This document shows, in pieces, positions 23,587-32,391 of a stretch of 43,196 nt of DNA. Below the pieces are notes generated by a model. The model had not been told where the DNA came from. It saw only the letters and a program-made list of their open reading frames with translations, and did not search any database. This DNA is from a marine gamma proteobacterium HTCC2089. Lineage in GTDB: Bacteria > Pseudomonadota > Gammaproteobacteria > Pseudomonadales > Azotimanducaceae. The position numbers and the translations under genes are program-made. Numbering within the stretch: position 1 is the stretch's first letter; each line of letters starts with the position of its first letter. The stretch spans positions 1-43,196 of the forward strand of contig CAJJDH010000003.1 of NCBI GenBank assembly GCA_905182905.1, given 5' to 3'.

Positions 23587-24504
23587 AGACAAATGATCAC
23601 CCGTAAGCAAGTGATATGCCTCAAGGTAGCGGGCAATGCTGCGATCAATTACTTCATCTGGTAACACAGGTCCAGGAGAGGTTTTATCCCATTCGCCACT
23701 AGCCACTACGGTTTCTAAGTAATTACGCACAATTTGCTTATCGAAACTGGCTTGCTCGCGTCCCGGCTGCCAATCATCAGCAGGCCAAAATCGAGAGCTA
23801 TCTGGAGTAAAAATTTCATCAATCAGAATTGGTTCGCCAGCACCATTTACCTGGCCAAATTCGAATTTAGTGTCGGCAAGAATGATGCCTCGACCAGCTG
23901 CATAATCTCTAGCGGAACTATATAAAGCTAGGGTTTTTTCGCCCAGCCAGTGCATCAATTCTTCGCCTACTTCTTCTGCACCTTGAGCAAAACTGATGTT
24001 TTCGTCATGACCATCTACAGCTTTAGTAGAGGGTGTAAACAGTGGTTCCGCCAAACGATCACTATTTTGCAGACCCTCGGGTAACGTAATACCGCAGACT
24101 TCGCCGCTGCGCTGATAGTCCTTCCAGCCGCTGCCGGTAATGTAGCCCCGAGCAATACACTCGATGGGTACAACTTCGGTCTTCCGGCATAACATAATTC
24201 TACCCGCCAAACTTTGACGCTGAGCGTCGGTTAGGCCTGGCACATCAGCAACATCTGTACTGATCAGGTGATGGGGAACCGTGTCCGCAAAATGATCAAA
24301 CCAAAATTTTGAGATTTGCGTTAAGACGACCCCTTTACCGGGCAGTCCATTTTGCATGACTACATCAAAAGCACTGATGCGGTCGGTAGCAATAATCAAC
24401 AACGCTTCCTCGCCAGAAGACAAAGTTACATCGTATAAATCGCGCACCTTACCAGTACGCTTATTTAATAGGTTAAGGTCGGTCGCAAGCAGCGCTGATG
24501 CCAT
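23581..24504 (-). CDS. purC: Phosphoribosylaminoimidazole-succinocarboxamide synthase
   Basis: A 307-residue SAICAR synthetase, of the longer type rather than the 237-residue E. coli type. Visible blocks are NKRTGKVRDLYDV near the N terminus (nucleotide loop), IATDRISAFDVVM, VVPIECIARGYITGSGWKDY, FTPSTKAVDGHDENIS, and ILADTKFEFG followed by LIDEIFTPDSSRFWPADDW. It joins CAIR and aspartate in purine synthesis. The long form resembles the yeast ADE1 type but is frequent in marine proteobacteria. The stop lies in a perfect hairpin, 22 nt before the next gene of the same strand. Confidence 0.93.
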   Translation of the reverse strand: MASALLATDLNLLNKRTGKVRDLYDVTLSSGEEALLIIATDRISAFDVVMQNGLPGKGVVLTQISKFWFDHFADTVPHHLISTDVADVPGLTDAQRQSLAGRIMLCRKTEVVPIECIARGYITGSGWKDYQRSGEVCGITLPEGLQNSDRLAEPLFTPSTKAVDGHDENISFAQGAEEVGEELMHWLGEKTLALYSSARDYAAGRGIILADTKFEFGQVNGAGEPILIDEIFTPDSSRFWPADDWQPGREQASFDKQIVRNYLETVVASGEWDKTSPGPVLPDEVIDRSIARYLEAYHLLTGDHLSL

Positions 24505-24540
24505 CGAAAGAAATCCTTTTAAGTTATTCGTGAAGTGGGA

Positions 24541-25305
24541 CTATGAGGTTATCCCGCCGTCCGCTAAGTATACAGAACCAGTGACGAATACGCTTTCATC
24601 GCTGGCCAGGAACAACATTATATTAGCGATATCTTCGGGTTCAGCATAGCGCTGCATGGGAATACCAGCCTCAATAGTCGCCTTAGCTTCTTCTGCCTCA
24701 CCTGGACGCATACCCTCTTCAAGGGAGCGCATCATTCGGGTATTTACAGGCGCAGGGTTCACTGTGTTGACGCGAATATTCTGCACCGCAAATTCTCGTG
24801 AAGCGGACTTCATTAAACCAATCACTGCGTGTTTACTGGTGGCATAAGGTGCAACAGCGGCACCGCCCTTAACACCCATAATACTGGAGGTAATAATAAC
24901 GCTGCCGCCGCCACGCTTTTGCATTTGAGGAACCACAGCGCGAAGACCAAGGAATGGGCCTTTGACATTAACTTCCATGACTTGATCAAACCGAGCTTCG
25001 TCATAATCCAAAATAGATGCGACATCGCCTTCGATTCCGGCGTTTGCCAAAAAGATATCTACACCGCCGAAACGCTCGGTAGCCACCTGGGCCATGGCAT
25101 GATTATCTGCTGATGAAGTGACATCACCAACAAAGAAGCTAACTTTATTGCTCGCTATCTCACTGCAAGCTTGACTCAACGCTTGCTCGTCTATATCTAC
25201 CAGCAATACCGATGCGCCTTCAGCAACAAAACGCTTACCAGCAGCAACGCCAATTCCACCAGCGCCGCCGGTAATAATGGCAACTTTACCGTCTAATCTA
25301 CCCAT
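24541..25305 (-). CDS. Short-chain dehydrogenase/reductase (classical)
   Basis: A 254-residue classical SDR. TGGAGGIGVAAGKRF is the Rossmann glycine motif. LANAGIEGD replaces the usual NNAG block near residue 86. Catalytic S141, Y154 and K158 lie in ITSSIMGVKGG and PYATSKHAV. An aspartate in LLVDID suggests preference for NAD+ over NADP+. It ends with VTGSVYLADGGITS, the normal SDR C terminus. The gene lies 36 nt upstream of purC with a good site (GAGGGGAGAG), and its job may relate to the fatty-acid cluster downstream. Substrate unknown. Confidence 0.87.
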   Translation of the reverse strand: MGRLDGKVAIITGGAGGIGVAAGKRFVAEGASVLLVDIDEQALSQACSEIASNKVSFFVGDVTSSADNHAMAQVATERFGGVDIFLANAGIEGDVASILDYDEARFDQVMEVNVKGPFLGLRAVVPQMQKRGGGSVIITSSIMGVKGGAAVAPYATSKHAVIGLMKSASREFAVQNIRVNTVNPAPVNTRMMRSLEEGMRPGEAEEAKATIEAGIPMQRYAEPEDIANIMLFLASDESVFVTGSVYLADGGITS

Positions 25306-25400
25306 GCTGTCTCTCCCCTCATATGACTGCGCAACGCGACAGAAATCTGCTCGTCACACTAACTATTTCTTATTGTTGTAGCACATGCATTGGGACAGAA

Positions 25401-25423
25401 ACTGGCCCAACATTAACGCCAGT
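25401..25423 (-). terminator. Weak hairpin after the Cys/Met PLP enzyme gene
   Basis: ACTGGC (25401-25406) and GCCAGT (25418-25423) pair around an 11-nt loop directly after the stop codon. On the minus strand TTTCTGT follows, so a weak intrinsic terminator is possible. Confidence 0.35.
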
Positions 25424-26665
25424 CTAACCATTGATTCCAACGAAGGCGCTTTGCAAATCTGCAATCAGATCTTGTGTATCTTCAATACCAACAGAGATTC
25501 TTATTAGAGATTCATCAATGCCCATACTGGCACGACGCTCTGGACCCATCTCGTAATAGATAGTCTGCGCCACCGGAATAGATAGTGTGCGGTTATCACC
25601 CAAGTTACTGGACTTTACGATAACCTGAAAACGATTCATGAAATCCCAAAGGTCTACACCGTCAGCCAACTCAAAACTAAATAGGCCGCCAAAATAACGA
25701 AACAAGCTTGCCGCACGCTGATGCTGCGGGTGGGACGCTAAGCCGGGGTAATATACTGCTTTAACCAAGTCATGCCGCTCCAAAAAAGTAGCCATGGCAA
25801 GGGCGTTGGCGCACTGTTGCGTTTGGCGTAGCGCCAAGGTTTCGGCGCCAATAGCAATGTGGTGGGCCGCTTCTGGACCAAGGCTAGCACCAAAATCGCG
25901 CAAGCCCTTTTTCTTAATTTGAGTAATACCCCACTTTTTCGGATCACCTTTTTTGTAGGTGTCATAAATGTTGGCAAATGTGCTCCAGTCAAAAAGACCA
26001 GTTTCGGTAATTGATCCGCCCAAAACGTTGCCATGCCCGCCAATATATTTCGTTAGACTATTAACAATCAGGCTAGCACCCACCTCTATCGGCTGAAACA
26101 CATAAGGCGAAGTCATGGTGTTATCAACGATATAGACCAAGCCTTTTTCGGCACAAAGATCACCTATAGCCTGTAGATCTGAAATCTGGGTTCGAGGGTT
26201 GGCTATGGTTTCAACAAAAACCAACTTGGTTTTCTCCGTTACAGCCTGAATAACCGCGTCAACTGAAGAGGCATCAACAAAATCAATATCAACACCATTA
26301 GTGTTGAAGGTATTGAACAAACTATTAGTGTTACCAAATAGGAAGGAACTGGAGATCATGTGGTCCCCAGCACGAAGCAACGAAAAAAGCGATGTGCCGA
26401 TGGCGGCCATACCCGTAGCGAAACACGCAGTGGCTATGCCATTTTCCATCGCGGAAATTTTGTTCTCTAAAGCAGTTACAGTGGGGTTAACCTGTCGACC
26501 ATAACTATAACCAAATTGCTTACCCTGAAATACCTCGGCTAAATCCCGAGCATCTTCGTAACCGTAGGCAACACTTGCGTGAATTGGTTTATGCAGAGAT
26601 CCGTGTTCGATTGTTTCCAATCGATCGCCGTGCACGATCGTAGTGGTGAATCCTTTAGTCGACAT
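25424..26665 (-). CDS. Cys/Met metabolism PLP enzyme (cystathionine gamma-synthase family)
   Basis: A 413-residue PLP enzyme with GYSYGRQVNPTVTALENKISAMENG near residue 50, CFATGMAAIGTSL near 80, VFVETIANPRTQISDL near 150, VDNTMTSPY near 180, the PLP lysine K206 in NSLTKYIGGHGN, and SLGDNRTLSIPVAQT near 360. The family includes cystathionine gamma-synthase, O-acetyl- and O-succinylhomoserine sulfhydrylases, and methionine gamma-lyase. The long internal segment DTYKKGDPKKWGITQIKKKG is unlike standard MetB. I cannot settle which reaction. On the minus strand a TATAGT -10-like box lies about 45 nt upstream of the start. MetR is encoded in the window, but no clear MetR box lies upstream of this gene. 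Confidence 0.85.
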   Translation of the reverse strand: MSTKGFTTTIVHGDRLETIEHGSLHKPIHASVAYGYEDARDLAEVFQGKQFGYSYGRQVNPTVTALENKISAMENGIATACFATGMAAIGTSLFSLLRAGDHMISSSFLFGNTNSLFNTFNTNGVDIDFVDASSVDAVIQAVTEKTKLVFVETIANPRTQISDLQAIGDLCAEKGLVYIVDNTMTSPYVFQPIEVGASLIVNSLTKYIGGHGNVLGGSITETGLFDWSTFANIYDTYKKGDPKKWGITQIKKKGLRDFGASLGPEAAHHIAIGAETLALRQTQQCANALAMATFLERHDLVKAVYYPGLASHPQHQRAASLFRYFGGLFSFELADGVDLWDFMNRFQVIVKSSNLGDNRTLSIPVAQTIYYEMGPERRASMGIDESLIRISVGIEDTQDLIADLQSAFVGING

Positions 26666-26826
26666 CTTTTTCCGTAGGGCTGGTGAGCTTCAACCTCTAC
26701 TATACTTCTAACCGAGCAAGACAACACCCGAGATTCACAGCTATTTCTTGGCAAGGCTCCAACTTATAGCAAATTAGGTTTAGGACTGAGGGTTTGCGCC
26801 CACGAAAGATCAGCTCACTCGGTAGA

Positions 26827-28626
26827 TTAAGCGTCCGAAAAATTTTCTTGGCGCAAATTTTTAGCTCTGTTGTTAGCCAAAAAAGCCTGCATGTCTTGGG
26901 CGCTCAAAGGTGCAGAAAAAATGTAGCCCTGAGCTTCATCACAATCTCGCGCAAGCAGGTAACGTATTTGCGCCACCGTTTCCACACCCTCAGCAACAAC
27001 ACTTAAACCTAGCCCGTGCGCAACTGCCAAAATTGCATCAACTAGACTGGCAGTATCGTTCTCATCCTTAATGTCGCGCACAAAAGATTGATCGATCTTC
27101 AAGGAAGTCAACGGAAAATCTCTTAGATAGGCTAATGAGGAATACCCCGTACCAAAATCATCAGCGGCAATACCAACCCCTAGATCTCTCAAGTAGCTAA
27201 GCTGATCGACAATAAATTGTTTACTCTTAATTAGCGTCTTTTCAGTCAGCTCTAGTTTAACTTTACTAGGCGCCATCCCTACTTCACTTAGCATGGCTTC
27301 AAAGCTAGCAGTAAAAGCCTCCTGATTTAACTGAGCTGCCGAGGTGTTTACCGACACAAAAATGTCGTGGCCCAACGCATGCCATTGGATAACCTGCTGC
27401 ATTGCCTTGCGCTGCACAAAGCTGTCCAGATCTGCCACCAAGCCAGCTTCTTCAGCGAGATCCAAAAAACCGCCTGGCTCCATTAGACCCAAACGTTTAT
27501 GGTTCCAACGCGCCAGCGCCTCTACACCCATGATCTCTCCTCCAACGAGAGACACAACAGGTTGGTAATAAACTTCTAACTCACCTTTGGCTAATGCTCT
27601 GCGTAATTCTTGCTCAAGTTGAATTTGTGCAAATCGATCTTTGTTCATTGAAGCGTCGAAAATGGCATAATTATTCTTACCATTTTCTTTTACGTGATAC
27701 ATCGCAATATCGGCGCTCTGTACCAGAGCAACGCTGGAGGAGCCATGGTCGGGGAACTTAGCCAAACCAACACTCGTATCTACTGACAATTCGTAACCCT
27801 CTATAGAAAACGGCTCAGATAAAAGAAAGAGTATTTTCTCACATGCCTGTTGGCCCAATTGAAAACTATGGGCGTTGGGTAACAACAAACCAAATTCATC
27901 ACCACCAAAACGCGCCAAAACGCCACTAACATCTATTGCGCCTGCGAGCCGCTGTGCAATTGCCTGTAATAACCGATCGCCTATGTCGTGCCCCAGAGAG
28001 TCGTTAATTATCTTAAACCGGTCGAGGTCAAAGAACAGGAGCATAAAGGGTTGCTGATCAATGTTGGCCGCAGCAATAGCGGCATCTACTTCACTTATAA
28101 ACTGCACGCGATTCATAAGCCCGGTCAGGTTGTCATGGGATAGTTGATATTGGATCTGTGCTTCGGCGTGTTTTACCTGGGAGATATCTTTAACTGCTAC
28201 GTATATTGCGCGTGAGTCAGAACTGTCATTGTTAGACATAACAGTTGCAGAAATTTGCACCCAAAGAAATTGTTCGTCATCGCCTTCGCTACGCAGTCGT
28301 ACATCAACTTTTGCAGCTGTCTGTATCCCTTCGACTAATTCCGCCAATAATTCATCAACTATGCTTCGATCAGTTGGATAGATCAGCTCGCGCAGAGACT
28401 TACCCACAGCTTGCTTGTCTGGAAGCCCAACTAGTTCGTAACTATTTTGACTACAGTAGCGAATATGGCCCTGAACATCTAACAACAATATTAGGTCGAA
28501 AGTAGAGCCAACAGCACATTGTAATAAGCTTGCATAGATATCTGTGGACGGCAGAGTGCCGCCGCCAGTTGTCAGCTGATTGACCGCAATGGCTAGATCA
28601 TGTGCATCAATACCCTCAGCACTCAT
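26827..28626 (-). CDS. PAS-GGDEF-EAL cyclic-di-GMP signalling protein
   Basis: A 599-residue protein with a PAS domain at about 30-145 (FDLILLLDVQGHIRYCSQNSYELVGL), a GGDEF domain at about 170-325 with intact GGDEF (241-245), and an EAL domain at about 340-585 with EAL at 369-371, DDFGTGYSSLAYL, KIDQSFV and VAEGVET. Both catalytic signatures are intact, so it could make and degrade cyclic-di-GMP. The RxxD inhibitory site is not seen before GGDEF. No membrane segment is present, so it is a cytosolic sensor whose PAS ligand is unknown. It sits alone, 38 nt after a NUDIX gene on the same strand. Confidence 0.92.
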   Translation of the reverse strand: MSAEGIDAHDLAIAVNQLTTGGGTLPSTDIYASLLQCAVGSTFDLILLLDVQGHIRYCSQNSYELVGLPDKQAVGKSLRELIYPTDRSIVDELLAELVEGIQTAAKVDVRLRSEGDDEQFLWVQISATVMSNNDSSDSRAIYVAVKDISQVKHAEAQIQYQLSHDNLTGLMNRVQFISEVDAAIAAANIDQQPFMLLFFDLDRFKIINDSLGHDIGDRLLQAIAQRLAGAIDVSGVLARFGGDEFGLLLPNAHSFQLGQQACEKILFLLSEPFSIEGYELSVDTSVGLAKFPDHGSSSVALVQSADIAMYHVKENGKNNYAIFDASMNKDRFAQIQLEQELRRALAKGELEVYYQPVVSLVGGEIMGVEALARWNHKRLGLMEPGGFLDLAEEAGLVADLDSFVQRKAMQQVIQWHALGHDIFVSVNTSAAQLNQEAFTASFEAMLSEVGMAPSKVKLELTEKTLIKSKQFIVDQLSYLRDLGVGIAADDFGTGYSSLAYLRDFPLTSLKIDQSFVRDIKDENDTASLVDAILAVAHGLGLSVVAEGVETVAQIRYLLARDCDEAQGYIFSAPLSAQDMQAFLANNRAKNLRQENFSDA

Positions 28627-28664
28627 ACTTAATCCATATTATTGTAGTTGTTCTTTTCAGCTTA

Positions 28665-29264
28665 TCACTCACCAACTTTGGGGTCTGCTTGAGCAAAGGG
28701 CATATTCCATACCGGAAAAACCCTAGATAACGCCGACAGGGCGAGTGCATGTTTCAACTCCCCACTCTCTACGCTTTCACGCACTTGGGCGGGCTGCATA
28801 AACTCTAAGGCGATAGACTCGCCATCGCCTAGATCTTGATCATTAGCCGCATATACATCTTCGGCGAGCCAGTGATGGCAGAGATTATTATGATAAGCGG
28901 GATTGGGCTCTACCGCGCCAAGATACGTCCACTTTTCACTAACATATCCCGTTTCCTCTAGCAGTTCACGCGCAGCTGCTGTCTTTGAGTCTTCACCTGG
29001 ATCAACCATTCCTCCTGGAGTTTCCAAAGTTGTGTAACCAACGCCAAAACGATATTGCCTGATCATTAGGGAGCGCCCTTGACTATCTAGGGCCACCACA
29101 TTCACCCAATCTACTGATTCTAGAATAATGCGATCAAAGGTCTTGTTGTTGCGAGGGTTGCGCAGAGTATCTACACGCTTTTCAAACAGCATTAGTCCCG
29201 CTTCCTCATAACGCGAGTCTAACTTATCCCAATCTAACTCAGAGTGTTTTGGTTTATGGCTCAT
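28665..29264 (-). CDS. NUDIX hydrolase (ADP-ribose pyrophosphatase-like)
   Basis: A 199-residue NUDIX hydrolase. The Nudix box is complete: GGMVDPGEDSKTAAARELLEETGYV (G-x5-E-x7-REU-x-EE-x-GU). Upstream strands (RSLMIRQYRFGVGYTTLETPGG) and the EPNPAYHNNLCHHWLAED loop are of the ADP-ribose pyrophosphatase/NudF type. It hydrolyses a nucleoside diphosphate linked to another moiety. Substrate inferred from family only. It lies between a second, different NUDIX gene and the PAS-GGDEF-EAL gene, all on the same strand. Confidence 0.88.
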   Translation of the reverse strand: MSHKPKHSELDWDKLDSRYEEAGLMLFEKRVDTLRNPRNNKTFDRIILESVDWVNVVALDSQGRSLMIRQYRFGVGYTTLETPGGMVDPGEDSKTAAARELLEETGYVSEKWTYLGAVEPNPAYHNNLCHHWLAEDVYAANDQDLGDGESIALEFMQPAQVRESVESGELKHALALSALSRVFPVWNMPFAQADPKVGE

Positions 29265-29314
29265 ACTCTTATCCTAACTACTTATGTGAGCGTAAATTTT
29301 GCTTTGTGGGCGGC

Positions 29315-30067
29315 CTAGCGAAAAGGGCGCATCCCATGTCCGCCCAACTCTTCAGTCCAAGGTATAACATGATTTTCTGCGGTCACTTCAGCCAGAGCTT
29401 CCTCAGCAGTGGCATATTGCGCTAACGTTTCTAATGAACTTAAAGTCGGACCAATCATTTGCCACTGACCATCCTTATGTAATTGCAGAGCAGTACTTGG
29501 ACTCACCCACTGCCCAGATATGGTCTCTTCGGTATCCGCTAGTGCCACCTGACCTTCGGGCAAAGCTGCAAGAAAAAATCTCGTATCAAACCGACGCGGC
29601 ACAGAAGGAGGTGTTAGCCAATGGCTAAAATACACCAGACGCTCGGAGGCTATCGATAGATTTTGCGCCTGCAATACCTCGGCCCAAGACATTTCACTAG
29701 ATAAAAGTTTGCCCCGCAGCTGAGCCTGTAAAACTCGTTGATTTACATCTGGCACATGGATACCGTTTGCATCTCGAGCAAGAAGTACACCCACCTCTTC
29801 AAAACACTCTCGCGCCACCGCAACCCAATACCTTATCGCTCCAGCATCTAAGCCTAAGCGCACGCTCGCATCGCTGTCTGCCAAGTCTGGACATAAGTCA
29901 GGTTGCCAATCATCCTCATCAACTTTGCCCCCAGGAAAAACATAGAGGTCGGGGAAATCCCCTTTACCAGGACGTTTAACCATATAAACTTCAATGCCAT
30001 TTGCGCTATCTCGAACAATCATCACGGTTGCTGCAAGTCTTATATTTTCTCTTTGTAGGGGCTGCAA
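29315..30067 (-). CDS. NUDIX hydrolase, NUDT7/19-like
   Basis: A 250-residue NUDIX protein of a different subfamily. The Nudix box is interrupted by an insertion: VFPGGKVDEDDWQPDL comes first, then about 25 residues, then WVAVARECFEEVGVLLA. This layout is known from NUDT19/NUDT7-type coenzyme A pyrophosphatases. The C-terminal part has FSHWLTPPSVPRRFDTRFFLAALPEG, also family-typical. Start is TTG at 30067 with AAGGA six nt before it. The acyl-CoA-rich surroundings fit a CoA-derived substrate, which is inference. It lies 50 nt upstream of the first NUDIX gene. Confidence 0.85.
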   Translation of the reverse strand: MQPLQRENIRLAATVMIVRDSANGIEVYMVKRPGKGDFPDLYVFPGGKVDEDDWQPDLCPDLADSDASVRLGLDAGAIRYWVAVARECFEEVGVLLARDANGIHVPDVNQRVLQAQLRGKLLSSEMSWAEVLQAQNLSIASERLVYFSHWLTPPSVPRRFDTRFFLAALPEGQVALADTEETISGQWVSPSTALQLHKDGQWQMIGPTLSSLETLAQYATAEEALAEVTAENHVIPWTEELGGHGMRPFR

Positions 30068-30142
30068 AAGTATTCCTTTTAAATAACAATATTTTTTTAA
30101 TAATTGCGCGCCACCACAAGTGAACGCACTAATACAACAGTT

Positions 30143-31654
30143 CTAAGTGGTTCGTCCAACCACCTTGCGTTGCAAAATTTCAAAACAAAATTCGGTCATA
30201 ATGGCTAACAATGCCGCTGGAATAGCGCCGCGCAAAATCATATCCGAATCATTCAACGACAGTCCAACTACAATAGGCTCTCCTAACCCACCTGCACCTA
30301 TGAACGCCGCCAGTGTCGCAGTACCAATACTGATGACTGCCGCGGTGCGAATGCCTGCAAAGATAGCGGGCATAGACAAAGGTAGACGCAAAAACCGTAA
30401 TTGCTCCCACTGCGTTAAACCAAGTGCTCGTGAGACCTTGACCAAGGTTGGATCTACTCCGGACAACGCTGTCACTGCATTGCGCACAATTGGCAGAAGC
30501 GAATAAAGGAACAAGGCAACAATGGCAGGCAGTACGCCAATACCAAATATTGGAATCATCAACGCAAGAAGAGCCAGTGACGGAACGGTCTGCATGAGCC
30601 CACAGGCATAAACTACGGCATTCGCAACTTTAGTATTACTATAGATCAACAAACTGAGGCCAAGGCCGACAATTATGGCTCCAAGTAATGCCACACCAGT
30701 CAATTGTATATGGCGCAAAAAATGGCCCCAGAGTTCTTGCTGCCAAGAGACACTTTCATACTGAGACTGATCCAGCCCTAACTCATTGGACCTACTCGTT
30801 ATAAAAACATCCGCTACAGCTTGAAAGCTTTTACCTTGTACCACCACTTCGGCGTTGAGCCTTTGCATTTCAAGGTCATCTATCAAATTCACTAAAGGTA
30901 AAAGTGCTGAGCGCACTTGGGTGGACAAATCAGTCCGCGCTAATGGGGCTGCACGATAAGCCGGAAAATAGCTCTTGTTGTCGTCCAAAACACGCAGACT
31001 GTAGCGCAGCAATTCACCATCGGTACTGTATGCATCAGTAGCATCAATGGCTCCGTCAGCTATGGCTTGGTATGCCAGCCCGTGCTCTATACCTTCAACT
31101 TTATGGTTCAGACTGTAGAGTTGCGCAAGCCCAGGCCAGCCATCACCACGTTGTAAAAACTCATGGCTAAAAGCGAATGGCAAATTCGGATATTTGGCTA
31201 AATCAGCAATTGTAACTAAGCCCAAGTCTTGGGCCTGAGACTCTCTAACTGCTATGGCATAGGTGTTATTGAAGCCAATCTCGTCGAGCATGTGTAAATC
31301 CATCGACGCCAACAGCGTATTGATTTCATCCCTAGTAGGCCTGCCGGGCACCTTTAGCACCGCCTGACTTAGGGTGCCGGTGTACTCCATGTAAAAGTCA
31401 ATCTCACCATTACGCAGAGCTTCAAAACAAATGAGTGTTCCGCCAAGACCAAAGCGGCGTTCAACGGCAAAACCTTGGCGCTCAAGCACCTGTGCCGCAA
31501 TTTCCGACAGCAAATAACTTTCACCGAAATTTTTGCTACCGATAACCACCTTGTCGCTCACATTCGCTGTAGGCGCAGTTTCAGTACTGGCGTTAACAAA
31601 ACTGACGCCTGCATACAGGCACAAGCCCATGACTATCTGCGCTAGAGTACTCAT
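30143..31654 (-). CDS. Osmoprotectant-type ABC importer: substrate-binding protein fused to permease
   Basis: A 503-residue fusion. Residues about 1-24 form a signal peptide or anchor. Residues 35-295 are a QAT/OpuC-type binding protein (VVIGSKNFGESYLLSEIAAQ, EIDFYMEYTGTLSQAVL, YQAIADGAIDATDAYSTDGEL). Residues about 310-500 are the permease with six or so helices and the EAA-like loop (ALGLTQWEQLRFLRLPLSMPAIFAGIRTA). The order binding protein then permease is the reverse of OpuABC-like or EgtUBC-like fusions, where the permease comes first. Likely substrates are glycine betaine, choline, carnitine or related quaternary amines. It overlaps the upstream ATPase gene by 4 nt. Confidence 0.88.
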   Translation of the reverse strand: MSTLAQIVMGLCLYAGVSFVNASTETAPTANVSDKVVIGSKNFGESYLLSEIAAQVLERQGFAVERRFGLGGTLICFEALRNGEIDFYMEYTGTLSQAVLKVPGRPTRDEINTLLASMDLHMLDEIGFNNTYAIAVRESQAQDLGLVTIADLAKYPNLPFAFSHEFLQRGDGWPGLAQLYSLNHKVEGIEHGLAYQAIADGAIDATDAYSTDGELLRYSLRVLDDNKSYFPAYRAAPLARTDLSTQVRSALLPLVNLIDDLEMQRLNAEVVVQGKSFQAVADVFITSRSNELGLDQSQYESVSWQQELWGHFLRHIQLTGVALLGAIIVGLGLSLLIYSNTKVANAVVYACGLMQTVPSLALLALMIPIFGIGVLPAIVALFLYSLLPIVRNAVTALSGVDPTLVKVSRALGLTQWEQLRFLRLPLSMPAIFAGIRTAAVISIGTATLAAFIGAGGLGEPIVVGLSLNDSDMILRGAIPAALLAIMTEFCFEILQRKVVGRTT

Positions 31655-32391
31655 GCTAATTGGCTCTCTATAAGGCGCTCAACATAGGCTGTAGCAGGAT
31701 GTTCTAATACGTCTTCTGGCGTGCCCGCTTGCACCACCACACCTTGATCCAATATGAGTAAATAACCTGCTAAGCGTTTTGCCTCTCGAAGATCATGAGT
31801 CACCAAAAGCGTGCTGACCTGATTTTGTTTTTGCACTGACTCAAACCGTTCGTACAAACCTAACCGGGTGATTGGATCTACCGCGGAAAACGGCTCATCC
31901 AAAAGCAGCAGGTCCGGCTCTAACATCAGTGCGCGACAGAGTCCTAGGCGCTGCTGTTGCCCTCCAGAGAGTTGGCGCGGCAGACGGTCAGCCACATCAA
32001 AGGGAAGCTCCATAGCATTTAACAGGGTCGCAAAACGCTCATCTATCAAATCTTGGTTCCAGCCTTCTAAACCGGCAATTAGGGTCACATTCTCTTTGGC
32101 GCTCATATGGGGAAAAAGACCTGCGCCTTGAACCGCATAGCCTATTTTACGACGAAATGGTTCAAGTTCAGCTTCGGGAACCGGTTTGCCGTTAACGAGG
32201 ATGCTACCACTATCAGGTTTCTCAAGAGCATTGACCATTTGCAGTAACGTAGTTTTACCACTGCCACTAGTACCTACTATGGCTGTGGTAACCCCCTTAG
32301 GCAGGCCCACTGTTAAATCTGAAAACACCTGAAGATCGCCATAAGCTTTACTAACGCGATCAAATACTACGCAATGAGAATGAGTCGTCAT
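31651..32391 (-). CDS. Osmoprotectant-type ABC transporter ATPase
   Basis: A 246-residue ABC ATPase with Walker A VGTSGSGKTTLL near residue 37, Q-loop GYAVQGAGLFPHMS, signature LSGGQQQRLGLCRAL near 140, and Walker B LLLLDEPFSAVDPITR. The missing C-terminal CBS domains (present in ProV and OpuCA) leave only the core. The ATGA overlap with the binding protein/permease fusion ties the two as one transporter, and the 1-nt overlap with sbcB (TGATG) joins the whole to the DNA exonuclease gene. Confidence 0.9.
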   Translation of the reverse strand: MTTHSHCVVFDRVSKAYGDLQVFSDLTVGLPKGVTTAIVGTSGSGKTTLLQMVNALEKPDSGSILVNGKPVPEAELEPFRRKIGYAVQGAGLFPHMSAKENVTLIAGLEGWNQDLIDERFATLLNAMELPFDVADRLPRQLSGGQQQRLGLCRALMLEPDLLLLDEPFSAVDPITRLGLYERFESVQKQNQVSTLLVTHDLREAKRLAGYLLILDQGVVVQAGTPEDVLEHPATAYVERLIESQLA

